Assembly: GCA_963920635.1 (NCBI GenBank)
Contig: OY987307.1
Span: 15,391,735-15,455,734 of the forward strand
Reading direction: 5' to 3'
From: Pseudeuparius sepicola
Lineage: Eukaryota > Arthropoda > Insecta > Coleoptera > Anthribidae
DNA length: 64,000 nt
The position numbers and the translations under genes were made by a program. Position 1 is the first letter of the stretch. Each line of letters starts with the position of its first letter. This document shows, in pieces, positions 38,997 through 49,288 of the stretch. A model generated the notes under the pieces. That model was not told the origin of the DNA. It saw only the letters and a program-made list of their open reading frames with translations, and searched no databases.

Positions 38997-40991
38997 TTAC
39001 TGCATTTTCTGCTGCTCCGTTACTCTGAGCATGATATGGTGGTATAATATAGTGATATGCTTAACTCCGTTCTGTCTGAAAAAGGTTTCCAATGATTTCG
39101 AAATTAGCTGTGGTCCATTATCACTTACTACTGTCTTTGGTATACAAAATCTGGAAAATACTTCTCTTAGAATCTCGATAGTTCTCGATGCGTTCGTGTT
39201 GCTTGCCATTGGATACACTTCTATCCACTTTGAAAATGAATCTATCAAAATGAAGTACATTTGTCCACTTAGAGGTCCAAAGTAATCTATATGCACTCTT
39301 TCGAACGGTTGATTCGTTAACGGCCAAGGTGTTAACCTTGTCTTGGGTGGTGCTTGTCTGTTTGTTGCGCACTGCACACACGATTTGATCATTGTTTCAA
39401 TTTCTTTGTCTATTTTGGGCCAATAAAATAAAGAACGAGCTAACGCCTTCGCTCGTGCCACTCCAAAATGTGCTGAGTGAAGTTCTTTTAATAACCTTTC
39501 CCTTAGGCAACTTGGTGTGACCACTCGATGTTCCCAAACTATGATGTCGTTTTCCACCGATAGTTCATTACGTCGGTTATAGGATGACTTCAGATTTTCG
39601 CTAATAACATTGGGCCATTTGTCACTTCTCATAAACTTTACGATCTGCTGCAACTCCTGGTCTAATCTGGTTTGTTGTCTGATTTCATCATTATTTATCG
39701 GCCAACTTCCTGCCGTTTCTGTATAGTTTACGTAATTGATATCTACAATAGTGGAATGATTTGTTTTTAAGGGTTTACTAGACAGAAAATCAGCTACTGG
39801 ATTGTTTTTACCTTTTATATACCTTATTTCGTAGTCAAACATGGACAAAAATACTGCCCACCCCTGGAGTCTATTAGCTGCTACCTGGGGTATACCCTTA
39901 TGTTCTCCGAATATAGTGACTAACGGTTTATGATCAGTTCTTAAAATGAATTTGTTACCACATAAGTATTCATAGTATTTGTTTACTGTGAAATAAATAG
40001 CTAAAGCTTCAATTTGCACTGTTGAATAGTTCCTTTCAGCTGGTGAGAGAGTTCTAGGAACACAGGATATGATTTTCTCTTCGCCATTTGTTATATGGCT
40101 TAGCACTCCACTAATACCTTTTTTACTAACATCAGTTGTGACTACTATTGGATAGTCCGGATTGAAATGTACTAGAGTTATATCTGCGGCTATAATCTCT
40201 TTAATTTTTATGAAACTTTCTTCGCAATCTTTACTCCACTGAAATTTATTGTTTTTCTTTAATAATTCATAAATCGGTGCAAGTAAAATTGATAACCTAG
40301 GAATAAATTTAGAATAATAATTGACTAAGCCTACAAAACTTCTTGTTTCACTCATGTTAATTGGTCTTTCAGCATTTATTATTGCGCAAACTTTATCTTC
40401 AACCTTCCTGAGACCTTCTGCGTTTATTTTATATCCCAAATATGTTATCTCTTTTTCGAAAAATTTACATTTGTCCCTACGTAACGTAAATCCTACACTC
40501 TGTAATCTTTCAAACACATTCAACAAATTTTGGTTATGTTCTTCTTCAGTTTCGCCACCTACAACTATATCGTCTAGAAAACATACCGTGCATTTTAAAC
40601 CTTGTAACGTCTGTTCAATTATTCTTTGAAAAACACTAGTAGCTACAGTTATACCGTAGGGGATTCTATTTACCTTAAATATACCTCGCGGTGTTGTTAT
40701 TGTTAGAATTTTTGACGTTTCTTCCGACACTTCTATCTGGTTATATGCCGATTTTAAGTCTATTTTTGACAAATATTTTGCTTTGTTTAGCTTGGCAAAA
40801 ACTTCCTCCACTCCTGGCAAGGGGTAGATAACTGGTTTTAAATATCTATTTACGGTGATTTTATAGTCTACACATATCCTTATGCTTTGGTCCGCTTTAA
40901 TAACTACTACGATGGGTGTTGCCCATTCGCTGTGCTCAGTTCGCGTTATTACACCTTGTTCTTCCATTTTTATCAACTCTTTGTCCACTGG
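38997..40991 (-). pseudogene. Gypsy RT, RNase H and integrase
   Basis: About 660 residues in one frame. RT shows IDLKSAYNQIEV, GITVATSVFQRIIEQ and the catalytic CFLDDIVV. RNase H shows VVTTDVSKKG and RTDHKPL. Integrase shows the HSAHFG...CVQC zinc domain, HIDYFGPL and VSDNGPQL for the first two catalytic Asp. The frame shifts near 39040, just before the third catalytic residue, and ends in unrelated residues. The true frame resumes at 38991. The enzymes copy and insert the element but cannot be made whole here. Confidence 0.88.
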
Positions 40992-41678
40992 TTATCTGAA
41001 GGCTAGAGGAATTGTGCGATTTCTGCAAAAAACTGGGGTAGCGTTCTTTGTTAAGTCGAGATGTACTTTCGTGTACTTATATTTACCTAACTTTTCGCTA
41101 AAAAGATGGGGAAACTTCGGGATGATATTCTTAACCTCGCTTTTCGACGAAACTCTATTAATATCTTTAATAAGGCTTACTTTAATTTTGAAGTTTCTTT
41201 GCCAGTCTCTTCCCAATATATTCGTACCTCCTCCTCGAACAACATACAGCTTTTGGTTTTGTGTCGTATCCATAAATTGCATTTTTGCTTTGAAATAACC
41301 TTCCGTGGTGAACAAACTGCCTTCATAACCTCTCAGTAACACGTTATCCTTCAGTAACCTGAAATTTGGAAAGTATTTGTTAAAGGTTAGACTATTTAAT
41401 GCCGAGACAGCAGAGCCACTATCAAACAAAAACATAATATTTACCTTATTTAACTTTACAGACACTTTAAAATCGTCAAATTGGTCCGCAACATGCGATT
41501 CTGAGTAAAATAGATCGACAACCTCGTACTTATCTACGTCTAGATTACTTACATCTACATTTTTCTCGCAATTAACGTATCTTTTTTCTTTTTCGTTTAC
41601 ATAAACAAAGTTCAATTGCCTGCTCGCATTTTTGCTACAAACTTTTGCGGCATGTCCAATTTTGGACATAATTGACAT
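40992..41678 (-). pseudogene. Gypsy protease region
   Basis: Contains MFLFDSGSAVSALN, the aspartic-protease active site (DSG form), and later VRGGGTNILGRDWQRNFKIK, the typical 'ILG.DW' C-terminal protease block. It ends FPHLFSEKLGKY and RNRTIPLAFR, then an in-frame TAA at 40992-40994 just before the RT frame, a single-codon interruption. Confidence 0.82.
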
Positions 41679-41963
41679 CTAGTGTTCCTAAAATAACACT
41701 CACTTCGATGTTTTGACCCACAATATAAACACAACACTGTACACTTTTGTTCGATCTGGAGCTTGATTTGTTATTTTTCGGATCTCCATTTTGGTCCCTG
41801 GGCTGCTGACGTATATCTTGTCGGCATTGCCGGCCTCCAATCACGGAAAAGCTGCTCTGTCCATATTGGCGGGAATTTTGACTTCCACCAATCCCCGTCC
41901 GTGGCTGCCATGTTCTACGAAACCTGCTACGGTGCGTCCACATACCTATGCGTCGAATCAGTT
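41635..41963 (-). pseudogene. Gypsy gag C-terminal part with broken zinc knuckles
   Basis: An Arg/Gln/Ser-rich nucleocapsid-like stretch (SRFRRTWQPRTGIGGSQNSR) is followed by a Cys-containing region. The last Cys-Cys-His-Cys knuckle is split between two frames near 41660-41680, so at least one indel is present. It continues into the protease frame. Confidence 0.65.
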
Positions 41964-42267
41964 GCGCCGTCGCAAGAACGGTAGACGCACAGGATTGCTC
42001 GATCGGGCAAATCTCTCCGCCGGCGTGACGTCACCGCTAGACTGCTATCTGCTAAGCGCGCCGGGAGCTACCGTTTAAAATATAGAAAGGGTGGGTTTTC
42101 TGTGGATGTTCTGTGTTTTTGAGCTACTTTTGCCAATCCTTTGATTTTTATACACTAATAAGAGTACAGAGAACTTTAATTTTTTACTTAGAATGTATCA
42201 AGACTAAGGGATTAATTTATAAAATTGCCAATATATGGAATAATTGCATACCGAAGAAAATTTCGAA

Positions 42268-42365
42268 AATAGTTATTTATGTACCAAGCGGTACCAAGGC
42301 ACTGAAGTTCAACTTTTTATGACTCATGTGGAATTTAGTTGCCGAGGCCTCTGGCTCAGGCAAAT
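42268..42365. repeat. copy of the 63435 hairpin-element family
   Basis: TATTTATGTACCAAG, then GAAGTTCAACTTTTTATGAC and GTGGAATTTAGTTGCCGAGG match 63438-63520. It lies inside the P-like element and is one arm only. Confidence 0.6.
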
Positions 42366-42639
42366 ATAAAATATTATTATTATACAAAGTATTTTGAACG
42401 TTTCAAAGACGGTAAGTATGATACTAGTCTTTTGCGATATTATTTTATAAATTAATATTAAAAATAATGTATGCCAAATTTTAGTTTCAATTTATTACGA
42501 GTATAATACTCCTAATAAACACTATGAAAATTATGTTTCACAAAAGATTCGATAAAAGGCGCTTATAGGACTTGACATTTGGTTTTATTGCACCTGTACT
42601 GGTACACACTCTGTGATGCCTGTTTTACAGACAATTTCT

Positions 42640-42765
42640 TCATGAATTAATTCATGAAGTCACTTCAAGGGCAAATTATTATAAAAAGTCGTGTATTACA
42701 CTGGCAATTTCATGAATTAATTCATGAATTTCTTCATGAAGTTACTTCACGAATTAGAGCGTGTC
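42640..42765. repeat. TTCATGAATTAATTCATGAA clustered palindromes
   Basis: Three or four copies of TTCATGAATTAATTCATGAA-type palindromes followed by TTACTTCA lie within 125 bases. Possible subterminal binding sites of the P-like element (inference). Confidence 0.4.
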
Positions 42766-43293
42766 CTATTTTCCGTCAAGTTTTGCGTGAACTTCAGGAG
42801 TACTAGCATTCAAAATTTGAACACAAGAAAGGTTATATTTTGATACTAGTTTTGTTTGTGGCATTAGGCGAGAAAGAGGAGAGTACATAGTTTTAAAGAT
42901 AATATACTTAGATAAAAAGTGTGTGAAATGTTACAATATATTTTATTTATGTATTCCGCCGCCAAGGCACAGCTCCCTCATTCACGAAATAATCACAAAA
43001 CTCCTCTTGGGCAGCAACGCAAGCATGTCTTGGTGAGCATGTTTGGTAAGAAAGTCCAAATTGAAATATATAGTCTTTATCAAGCTCTTCTAGGATGGAA
43101 GTAGGACATTCGGGTCTCAAAAATTATGTAATGTGCAACATGCCAATGTTATGGTTTGCACTTTTTCCACATTCAAATTAATTTTAGTCAAAAAACTCTA
43201 AATCGTTTGGCTAAAATGCCAAATGCATTTGCAACTACTCTTCTTGCCAGATTTAATCTGTAGGTAAAGAAGCTTTGGATGAAGATGGAAAGG

Positions 43294-43548
43294 TTAAACT
43301 CTTTTACCTAGCAGTTCACTCTGTAAATCTCTTTCATAGTCATTTTCCGTAAAATGACGAGAACAAATATGACTGTTATTAGGGTTGAAACTGTCCATTC
43401 TTTTACATCTTGCCACCCATGCTCTCCTAATCGTTTGTGAAACCATATCTTTTGACTTGGGGAAGGCATGGAACATAATATTTTCGCCTGCTTTTTTTAA
43501 AGCGTATGTTGTATTACAACCATAAACAGCACACCTCGTTCCTGTCAT
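43294..43548 (-). CDS. THAP zinc-finger domain protein (84 residues)
   Basis: MTGTRCAVYGCNTTYALKKA begins with the C-x4-C pair. FHAFPKS, RRAWVARCKR and HICSRHFTENDYERD follow, with the Cys-x2-His pair (CSRH), completing the C2CH zinc ligand set and the AVPTIF-like surroundings of THAP domains. Such domains bind DNA and form the N-terminus of P-element transposases. The frame stops after LLGKRV with no coiled coil or catalytic part. Start is the first ATG. It may be a transposase exon with the rest lost, or a short repressor-like product (inference). Confidence 0.75.
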   Translation of the reverse strand: MTGTRCAVYGCNTTYALKKAGENIMFHAFPKSKDMVSQTIRRAWVARCKRMDSFNPNNSHICSRHFTENDYERDLQSELLGKRV

Positions 43549-43987
43549 AATGTATTCTAAATAAATAATAAAAATAAAGTATAGGGTAAAGTGTATTTAA
43601 AATGATAAAATATAAGTACCTACCTATTAAATAACCCAGTACCTACAAAAAAATCGAAGACAATGACGAGGAGATCTCAAATCTAACTTCTAACCTATAA
43701 TGGCACAAAACATTCGATATTAGAGAGTTAATTTGACAAAATATATTAGTTCTTACGTTTTTAATACTAAGCAAGATGGTACTAGTTTAGTATAAATATT
43801 CAATAATAGATTGAAAACTAAAAACAGGTTACATAAAATAAAGAAAACACAGTCAAAACCCGCGTCAAAACCCGCACCGCTGATGTACAAATAACACCGT
43901 TAGTCTAGCGCTGACGTCACACCCATCTGCCGACTGGCGAACATTACGCTTACGAGATCGAGCAATCCTGTGCGTCTACCGTTCTTG

Positions 43988-44571
43988 GCGCCGTCGGTGT
44001 TTGTTTGACATTTCGAGCGGAAACTGCTACGAGTTTGATGCGGGAAATTTGAAACATAGTTCACTTCCCCAATTTTATTTTCCGTTTTGAGAGCTAGTGC
44101 AAGCAACTGGTCAAATGCTTTTTCTTCGTCCTCTTCGCATAGGCGATCTAGCACTTTTCCTGGACTTAATCCTAAGACAAATTTGTCAATTAAAACTTTG
44201 TTCAGATCGTTTCCAAAATTACAATGAGTTGCTGCACCACGTATTTTCGCGTACCATTCAGATACCGTAAGATTCTCCTGCGTCAATTGATAAAATTTAA
44301 TTCGCTCACGCCAGACACTTTTAACTGGTGCAAACTGCGTTTTCAGCAGTTGCTTAAGTTCAGCAAATGATTTATCCTTGGGCGCTGTCGGAAATGTTAA
44401 ATTTTTGAGCAGAACATACGTGGTTTGACTGACCGAACTCAGAAGGATGGCTACTTGCACTTTTTCTTCTGATACTTGGTTTGCCACAAAATGTTGCTCT
44501 AATCGTTCCGCATACGTCTCCCATTCTTCCACTTCATTGTTAAATTCATAAAATTTTTGCACTCCAGCCAT
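43988..44571 (-). pseudogene. Gypsy gag, N-terminal part, cut by the THAP element
   Basis: Starts MAGVQKFYEFNNEVEEWETY (ATG at 44571) and continues through QLLKTQFAPVKSVWRERIKF and FVLGLSPGKVLDRLCEEDEE, the pattern of insect Gypsy capsid proteins. The frame runs to TNTDGA and then into the terminal repeat of the inserted element at 43987. The remaining gag end, with a zinc-knuckle region in broken frames, lies at 41635-41963. Confidence 0.82.
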
Positions 44572-44702
44572 TTTTATGTCCACTGCTCGCTTTATCAATA
44601 ATTAATCCGATTGATTCTCGCTGCCATTATGAATCACGTCGCCTTTGTGAATCTTCGTCGCCATTGTGAATCTTCTTCGCCATTTTTAATCCTCGGCGCC
44701 AT

Positions 44703-45011
44703 TGTGGCGTCGTGGCCCGTGGATAAGACCACGCGTTACTTGTTTCGACTGAAGGGTGCAAAGGGGAGCTTATTGAGACTGCGGTTCTCGATACAGGAAT
44801 CTATTGTCATCACACTACTAATATCACAGGTTTACTTATGTCACTACTAACATACTATGCTTAGTAACTTAGGACATTTTACTTGGACCATATCAACGGT
44901 TCTCAAGTCCGATCGAAAACTGCCGGAAACCACTTGGTTTTATCCTCTCCTTGAGATCGCGCATGTGCGACAATCAACATTTAAATTATGGCGGGAGGAC
45001 CCGTCATCACA
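44703..45011 (-). repeat. Gypsy 5' LTR
   Basis: 309 bp. The sequence just inside begins TGGCGCC on the minus strand, a plausible primer-binding site. It is followed by short repeats of AATGGCGACGAAGATTCACA before gag. Confidence 0.9.
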
Positions 45012-45016
45012 GTGCA

Positions 45017-45240
45017 AAAAGTGCATATTTGTTGCACGAGGCTTGAAGTTTTCTGCTCGAGACGCAGTCGAGGTAACTGATGGACAAACTTCATTTCCAG
45101 TATTTCTTTGAATTTCGTTTTCTTCATTGCCTGTGAAGGTCTCAGGCTCTTCAATTAAGCTTTTTTTCGAATTGTTGTGAAGTTTCCGGTACTAGTGTAC
45201 TTGGTTCACCTTCCAGAATTTGAGCATAGCTAATTCAGTT
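45017..45240 (-). pseudogene. coding-like remnant next to the Gypsy insertion
   Basis: On the minus strand SYAQILEGEPSTLVPETSQQ is followed, one frame over, by EEPETFTGNEENEIQRNTGN then ASRAENFKPRATNMHF, ending at the Gypsy duplication. No family recognised. The element may have landed in an already broken coding sequence. Confidence 0.25.
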
Positions 45241-45599
45241 TTTTTTAGAAATTGAAATTTTACTAAAAGTATTTATACCAACAGGTTGAACGCAGCAGTT
45301 TCCGTTATAATATCTTATAAAGAATCTAGTGTGACTGGTAGACTGGGGACGAAGGGATGCATTTTTGCGATACATTTCAACAAAATTAAAACTTCTAATT
45401 TTACCTCTTACTTAATACAAATATTAATGGAGGTTTGTTTGTCTTGCTTTTTTCATGAATTTTCACAGTTATGATAGAATCCATGTCGTTAATATCATTT
45501 AATGGTAATTTCTGTAACTCGTCTCTGCGGCATGCTCCTGCAATGCCAAATACTGCAACTAATATCTATAACAATACACGAGTAAGTAGGTATAAAGTT

Positions 45600-45810
45600 A
45601 AAAATCGGCCAAGTGCGAGTCGAACGCGCACACGAAGGGTTCCGTACCACCGTACAATATTTAACACTACATATTTTTAAAAATACTTTAGAAAAAATAA
45701 AAAAAAAGAAATAAAAAAGTTTGACCCAGAGCGTGGTTTCGAACGGCGGAACTTCTGGGTTATGAGCCCAGCACGCTTCCACTGCGCTACTTCGCTATTT
45801 GAGAAATGTT
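45600..45810 (-). repeat. tRNA-Met-like SINE
   Basis: On the minus strand TAGCGCAGTGG (box A, 45779-45789) is followed by an anticodon arm TGGGCTCATAACCCA and box B-like CGTTCGAAACC (45736-45746). The T and acceptor arms do not pair properly, so this is a tRNA-like head. After a T-rich linker the body ends with complements of CGAAGGGTTCCGTACC and CGGCCAAGTGCGAGTCG, motifs widespread in insect (notably moth) repeats from general knowledge. Confidence 0.55.
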
Positions 45811-45920
45811 CGATACTAATTAGTGTAATGCCCAGACCAGCGCATAAGGCCAGAATATTTAAAACCATAATATTCCTACAGTATATCCTAGAGAGGCCCC
45901 AATATTCATATTCCTAAAAC

Positions 45921-46152
45921 CACAGAATAAATAGCTTTGCAACAGAAGCCTCCTTACGGACATGTGTCAAAAATAAGCGAGTCTCCATTTCAATTTACAG
46001 AAAGACAAACAGTATTTTAATCATAAATTTGGTTCTAATACAATCTCTTTGCTATGTAGATTAACGTAAAATCGAATAAAATGCAAATTATTCATGACTT
46101 TAGAAGATATTTCGCTAAAAAGCGAGTCTCCTTTTGACACATGTCGCTAAGG
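45921..46152. mobile_element. MITE of the CACAGAATAAATAGC family, right end lost
   Basis: Same sequence as 33295-33555 (TCCATTTCAATTTACAGAAA, TTGGTTCTAATACAATCTCT) but it diverges after CACATGTCGCTAAGGA. Confidence 0.65.
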
Positions 46153-46159
46153 AATTGTC

Positions 46160-46815
46160 TGTATTACTCGTTAGTCTGTGCTAAAACTTAAAACCATCCG
46201 TTCCTATGGAGATCTCCCGACCGCACGTGTCAAGGTTACACGCGGAACTCCAGAAGCAGATCACACCACCCTGCGCTGCGCGCGCATCGCGACAAATGAT
46301 ATAAAAGAGCGCCCGACTGGACCTACGGACAGTGCTAATCCAGCCTCCACCAGATGCCAGGGAAACCCCTGCCCGACTGAAGAGGGCAGGTGGCCACCCC
46401 TGCAGCCAACCAGTCACCCAGTAAAAATGAAGAAAATCAAGAAAGAAATACTCTCCTAGCACCGCAGTAAGTTTGGGCTGACCAAAAAGCCAAATAGTTG
46501 TGTTTTGATTCCTTTGTGTCTGAATTGCCTTTTTATTTTTGAAATTTTAATTATTTTGGAAACTTTTAGAGAAATTGAATTTATTGTGCATTTTTAATTA
46601 ATTAAAAATAATTTAATAACTTTTGTGAACCATCTTAGGATTTTTGGGAATTTATTTTGAACCATATTATTTCACTGTAGATGCCAGACTTATTTTATTC
46701 AAACAGAAATAATTTTGTAATTTTTATTGGGACATTTGAAGGGATTGGGGAAACTATTTAGAGTCAATTATTTTGGGGTTGAAATCAGAATCTTGTTTTT
46801 AATTAATAAAGTCTC
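46160..46815 (+). promoter_or_regulatory. LTR-like block: TATA box, GC-rich leader, AATAAA
   Basis: GATATAAAAGAGCGCC near 46298 is a good TATA box followed by a GC-rich leader. AATAAAGTCTC at about 46804 could be a polyadenylation signal. The spacing resembles a solo LTR or 5' UTR of a retroelement, but I could not find terminal TG/CA ends or a duplication. Confidence 0.3.
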
Positions 46816-46849
46816 AAATCGCTATGAAATTTGAAAATCCTCCATATCA

Positions 46850-47580
46850 AAACAAACCAAATGTCAGTCGATGTTTGCGAATAAGTATCGGGCGTGCCGG
46901 GCGTGCGCCTCGGCCGCGATGTATTCAGTATTATCCCGGGGACCTCGCCAAATCGCGAAAAAAAGCGGCCCAAACGGCCGAACGGCATTTTCGATCAGGG
47001 TGCCCTCTCGCAGGCGAGAGGGCCGTATACGTCGGCGGCCCCACGCAAAAATTGAACTCGACCGGCGCTCACCCTTCCAATCGCTAGCCATTTTTCCAGA
47101 AAAAAACGGGAAAAAAATCCGGGTGCCGAACGGCTCTCCCGATTCGGACGCACTTCAATAGGGTTGTTGCCCGTGAGCTCGGGCGACCGTACGCCAAATT
47201 TGGGCTCGAAATATCGAAAACTGCGTCCTGTAGACGAGAGCATAGGTGCACGTATTACTACACAGGAGCGGGGGCCATAACAAGGCCTATGGTCCGGCAG
47301 GGCCGGTAGGCGCTTGTTAACTAGAGAATCAGGGAAAAACACGGTCATTAAAGTTGAGTGTACACAGCACGAAAAAATCAAAGAAAAAAAAGTAAAAAGA
47401 AGGTAAAGGTAAGGGATCAAGTTGGGCGGGAATGCGAGAACAGCAAATGCTGGACCTGGACCAACACTATGGTCCAGGCTGGACATACCAGATCCAACGT
47501 AGAGGAGGCGAAGGGCCCGAGTGGCTAATTTGATCGGAAGGGCAGAGGCCAGAAAAAATAGGAAGAAGAAGAAGAATGTT
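46850..47580 (+). repeat. GC-rich block with GAAGAAGAAGAA tail (probable retroelement 3' part)
   Basis: Base composition is far richer in GC than its neighbours. It contains a hairpin-prone segment (TAACAAGGCCTATGGTCCGG) and ends GGAAGGGCAGAGGCC, then AAAAAATAGGAAGAAGAAGAA. Long frames occur on both strands but none resembles a protein. The simple tail suggests a non-LTR 3' end. Confidence 0.35.
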
Positions 47581-49288
47581 TTTCTCATAACCTATAATAT
47601 ATTTTGCTATTTTCTCCAAAATCCAGAGATATGAAATCCAAAAGCTCGAAAAATGAATACGACATAGATAATTATTGAATATGAAAAAAACACCAAGAAA
47701 GTTAGTTAAAAATAAGAATAGATTTATAAGAGGTTCTGTCTTCCTCTCTATAAACATAAAATGGGTAAGTCATATTCAGGGACCCTTTATTTTAGAGTCC
47801 CTGGTCATATTAGTTAACTGAAGACCATGTCCACTGATTTAACAGTTTTTCCATAATATTAATAGGTACAATAAACAATGGTTGTGTCTCACATTACAAA
47901 GCTTTTCGAGCGTTTCGCTTCCAAGCTTTAAAATTGCGCTTACGATATGCACAGGTTACAATAGACGATCTATAAAATGACAGCAAACCAGAGTGATCTG
48001 CAAAACAGCTGATAGGAGGGAAGACCTATAACCTCAAAGCACAGGATAAACAATATCTATTCCCTGAAGTGTGCTCAAAGTTTCACTAAAATTTCAAATT
48101 TTTACCATACATTGTTGAGCTCGTTCACTGCTGTACAAACAGGGCCGGACTGGTCAATCAGGGCCCACTGGGGAAAAATTGATTAGGGCCCCACGCTCTC
48201 ATTTTTAAATAATTAAGTTTTGCAAAACGGATACAGGTATATGTGTGTTATGATAATAGTAATAATAATAATAAAAATGTTAATGATAATAACACGTGAA
48301 TAAATAATAATAATTCTCACCTCACCCTCACAGTACCTGAGAGTACCGCAGAAATAAATCAATGGGGGGGGGGGATTATTATAGTAGGAGTAGGTAATGT
48401 CTATAATGCCCTGTGCGCCTGTGCGTAGGTATATAAATATTAAAAGGGACAACATAAGCCCTCAAAAAACTTTTAATGCATACCTATTTATTAAAAAACA
48501 AGGAAAAACAAATTTCGAACCAGATTGCGACAGAGTGCGAATGAAATGTCAAAGCCTTAGGCCTACAATGATTTTTTATTTTATTCTTTCTTTTTTCAAA
48601 TAAATGATTTTCTCTAAATAGTACGACAAGACTATATTAAGAAAACTTATTATACTCAAAATGGAAAACTGCGCACAATGACAAAATTTGACGCTTCTTG
48701 GCTTATACTTTGTATTTTGGAAAATATTGGAGGAAATTCAAAGTATGCCTAGGATTGTCAAAATTTTTTTCATGAAACACAGTTTCCTACTCTGAGTAAC
48801 TTTTATTTATACAGTTTTGTCATACTACCTACAGAAAATTATTTAATCGAAGGAAAACAAGAAAAAAAATCCAAAAATAGAAGTAGGCCCATTAACGCTT
48901 TAAAATTTTGTACACCATAAGTAACTTATCACACTGAACAAATTTTCTTTATAACTTTTTTCAATATCTCTACAAATAGAAGCAGTTTATTCTTATGCGA
49001 ATTAACGTTTCTTCAATTTTCCGGTCACCCAGTATAAGTAATGTTAACTTTTCCCTTACCAATTTTATTTTAAGAACAAGCAGACTTTTTATCAAGAATA
49101 ACCTTTTTTCGAAAAAACGAATATTATAATTTTTTTACAAGTACCTATAGTTAAGTCCATCCGTGAACACACTGTATATAAAAATATCTTTCTCTTATAA
49201 TATTATCACGAAAATAAAATAAAAAAGTTCTCTTTGGTAACTTAAACAAAAAAAAAACCTAACATCACAAATAAATCACAGCATATTT
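47581..49288. other. AT-rich DNA with TAA-associated motif at 48240-48385
   Basis: The 48305-48385 segment has TAATAATAATTCTCACC, CTCACAGTAC, GAGTACCGCAG and a run of G before ATTATTAT. It matches the TAA-flanked short repeat at 60446/62504. Nothing else recognised. Confidence 0.4.

Larger units (their letters stand above)
41973..43987. mobile_element. P-like DNA element with THAP fragment, nested in Gypsy gag
   Basis: 2015 bp. Terminal inverted repeats CAAGAACGGTAGACGCACAG run on to GGATTGCTCGATC (31 bp identical) and later share GTGACGTCA.CGCTAGAC. They are flanked by GCGCCGTCG on both sides (41964-41972, 43988-43996); one base may belong to the ends, giving an 8-bp duplication as in P elements. 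It encodes a THAP domain but I see no RNase-H-like transposase core, so it is non-autonomous. Confidence 0.82.
37212..45011 (-). mobile_element. Gypsy LTR retrotransposon with two nested insertions
   Basis: Both LTRs are present, flanked by the 5-bp duplication GTGCA (37207-37211, 45012-45016). On the minus strand the order is 5' LTR, gag, protease, RT, RNase H, integrase, C-terminal tail, a G-rich tract (GTGTGGGGG) and 3' LTR. This is the Ty3/Gypsy order, without an envelope gene that I can see. The LTRs differ by about four substitutions and one 3-bp indel, so the insertion is young. The coding region nevertheless has a stop, frameshifts and two insertions (38254-38544, 41973-43987), so this copy is not autonomous. 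Confidence 0.92.

Noticed and set aside
37212..45011. Endogenous retrovirus with envelope
   Set aside because: After the integrase tail only about 230 bases remain before the 3' LTR. No envelope frame, signal peptide or membrane segment is visible.
45728..45803. Functional tRNA-Met gene
   Set aside because: The anticodon loop reads CAT but the T and acceptor arms do not pair and box B is imperfect. Treated as a SINE head.
46995..47588. 197-residue minus-strand open frame starting with many Phe
   Set aside because: The Phe run is the GAA tail read backwards, and the GC-rich sequence is open on both strands. No protein family features.
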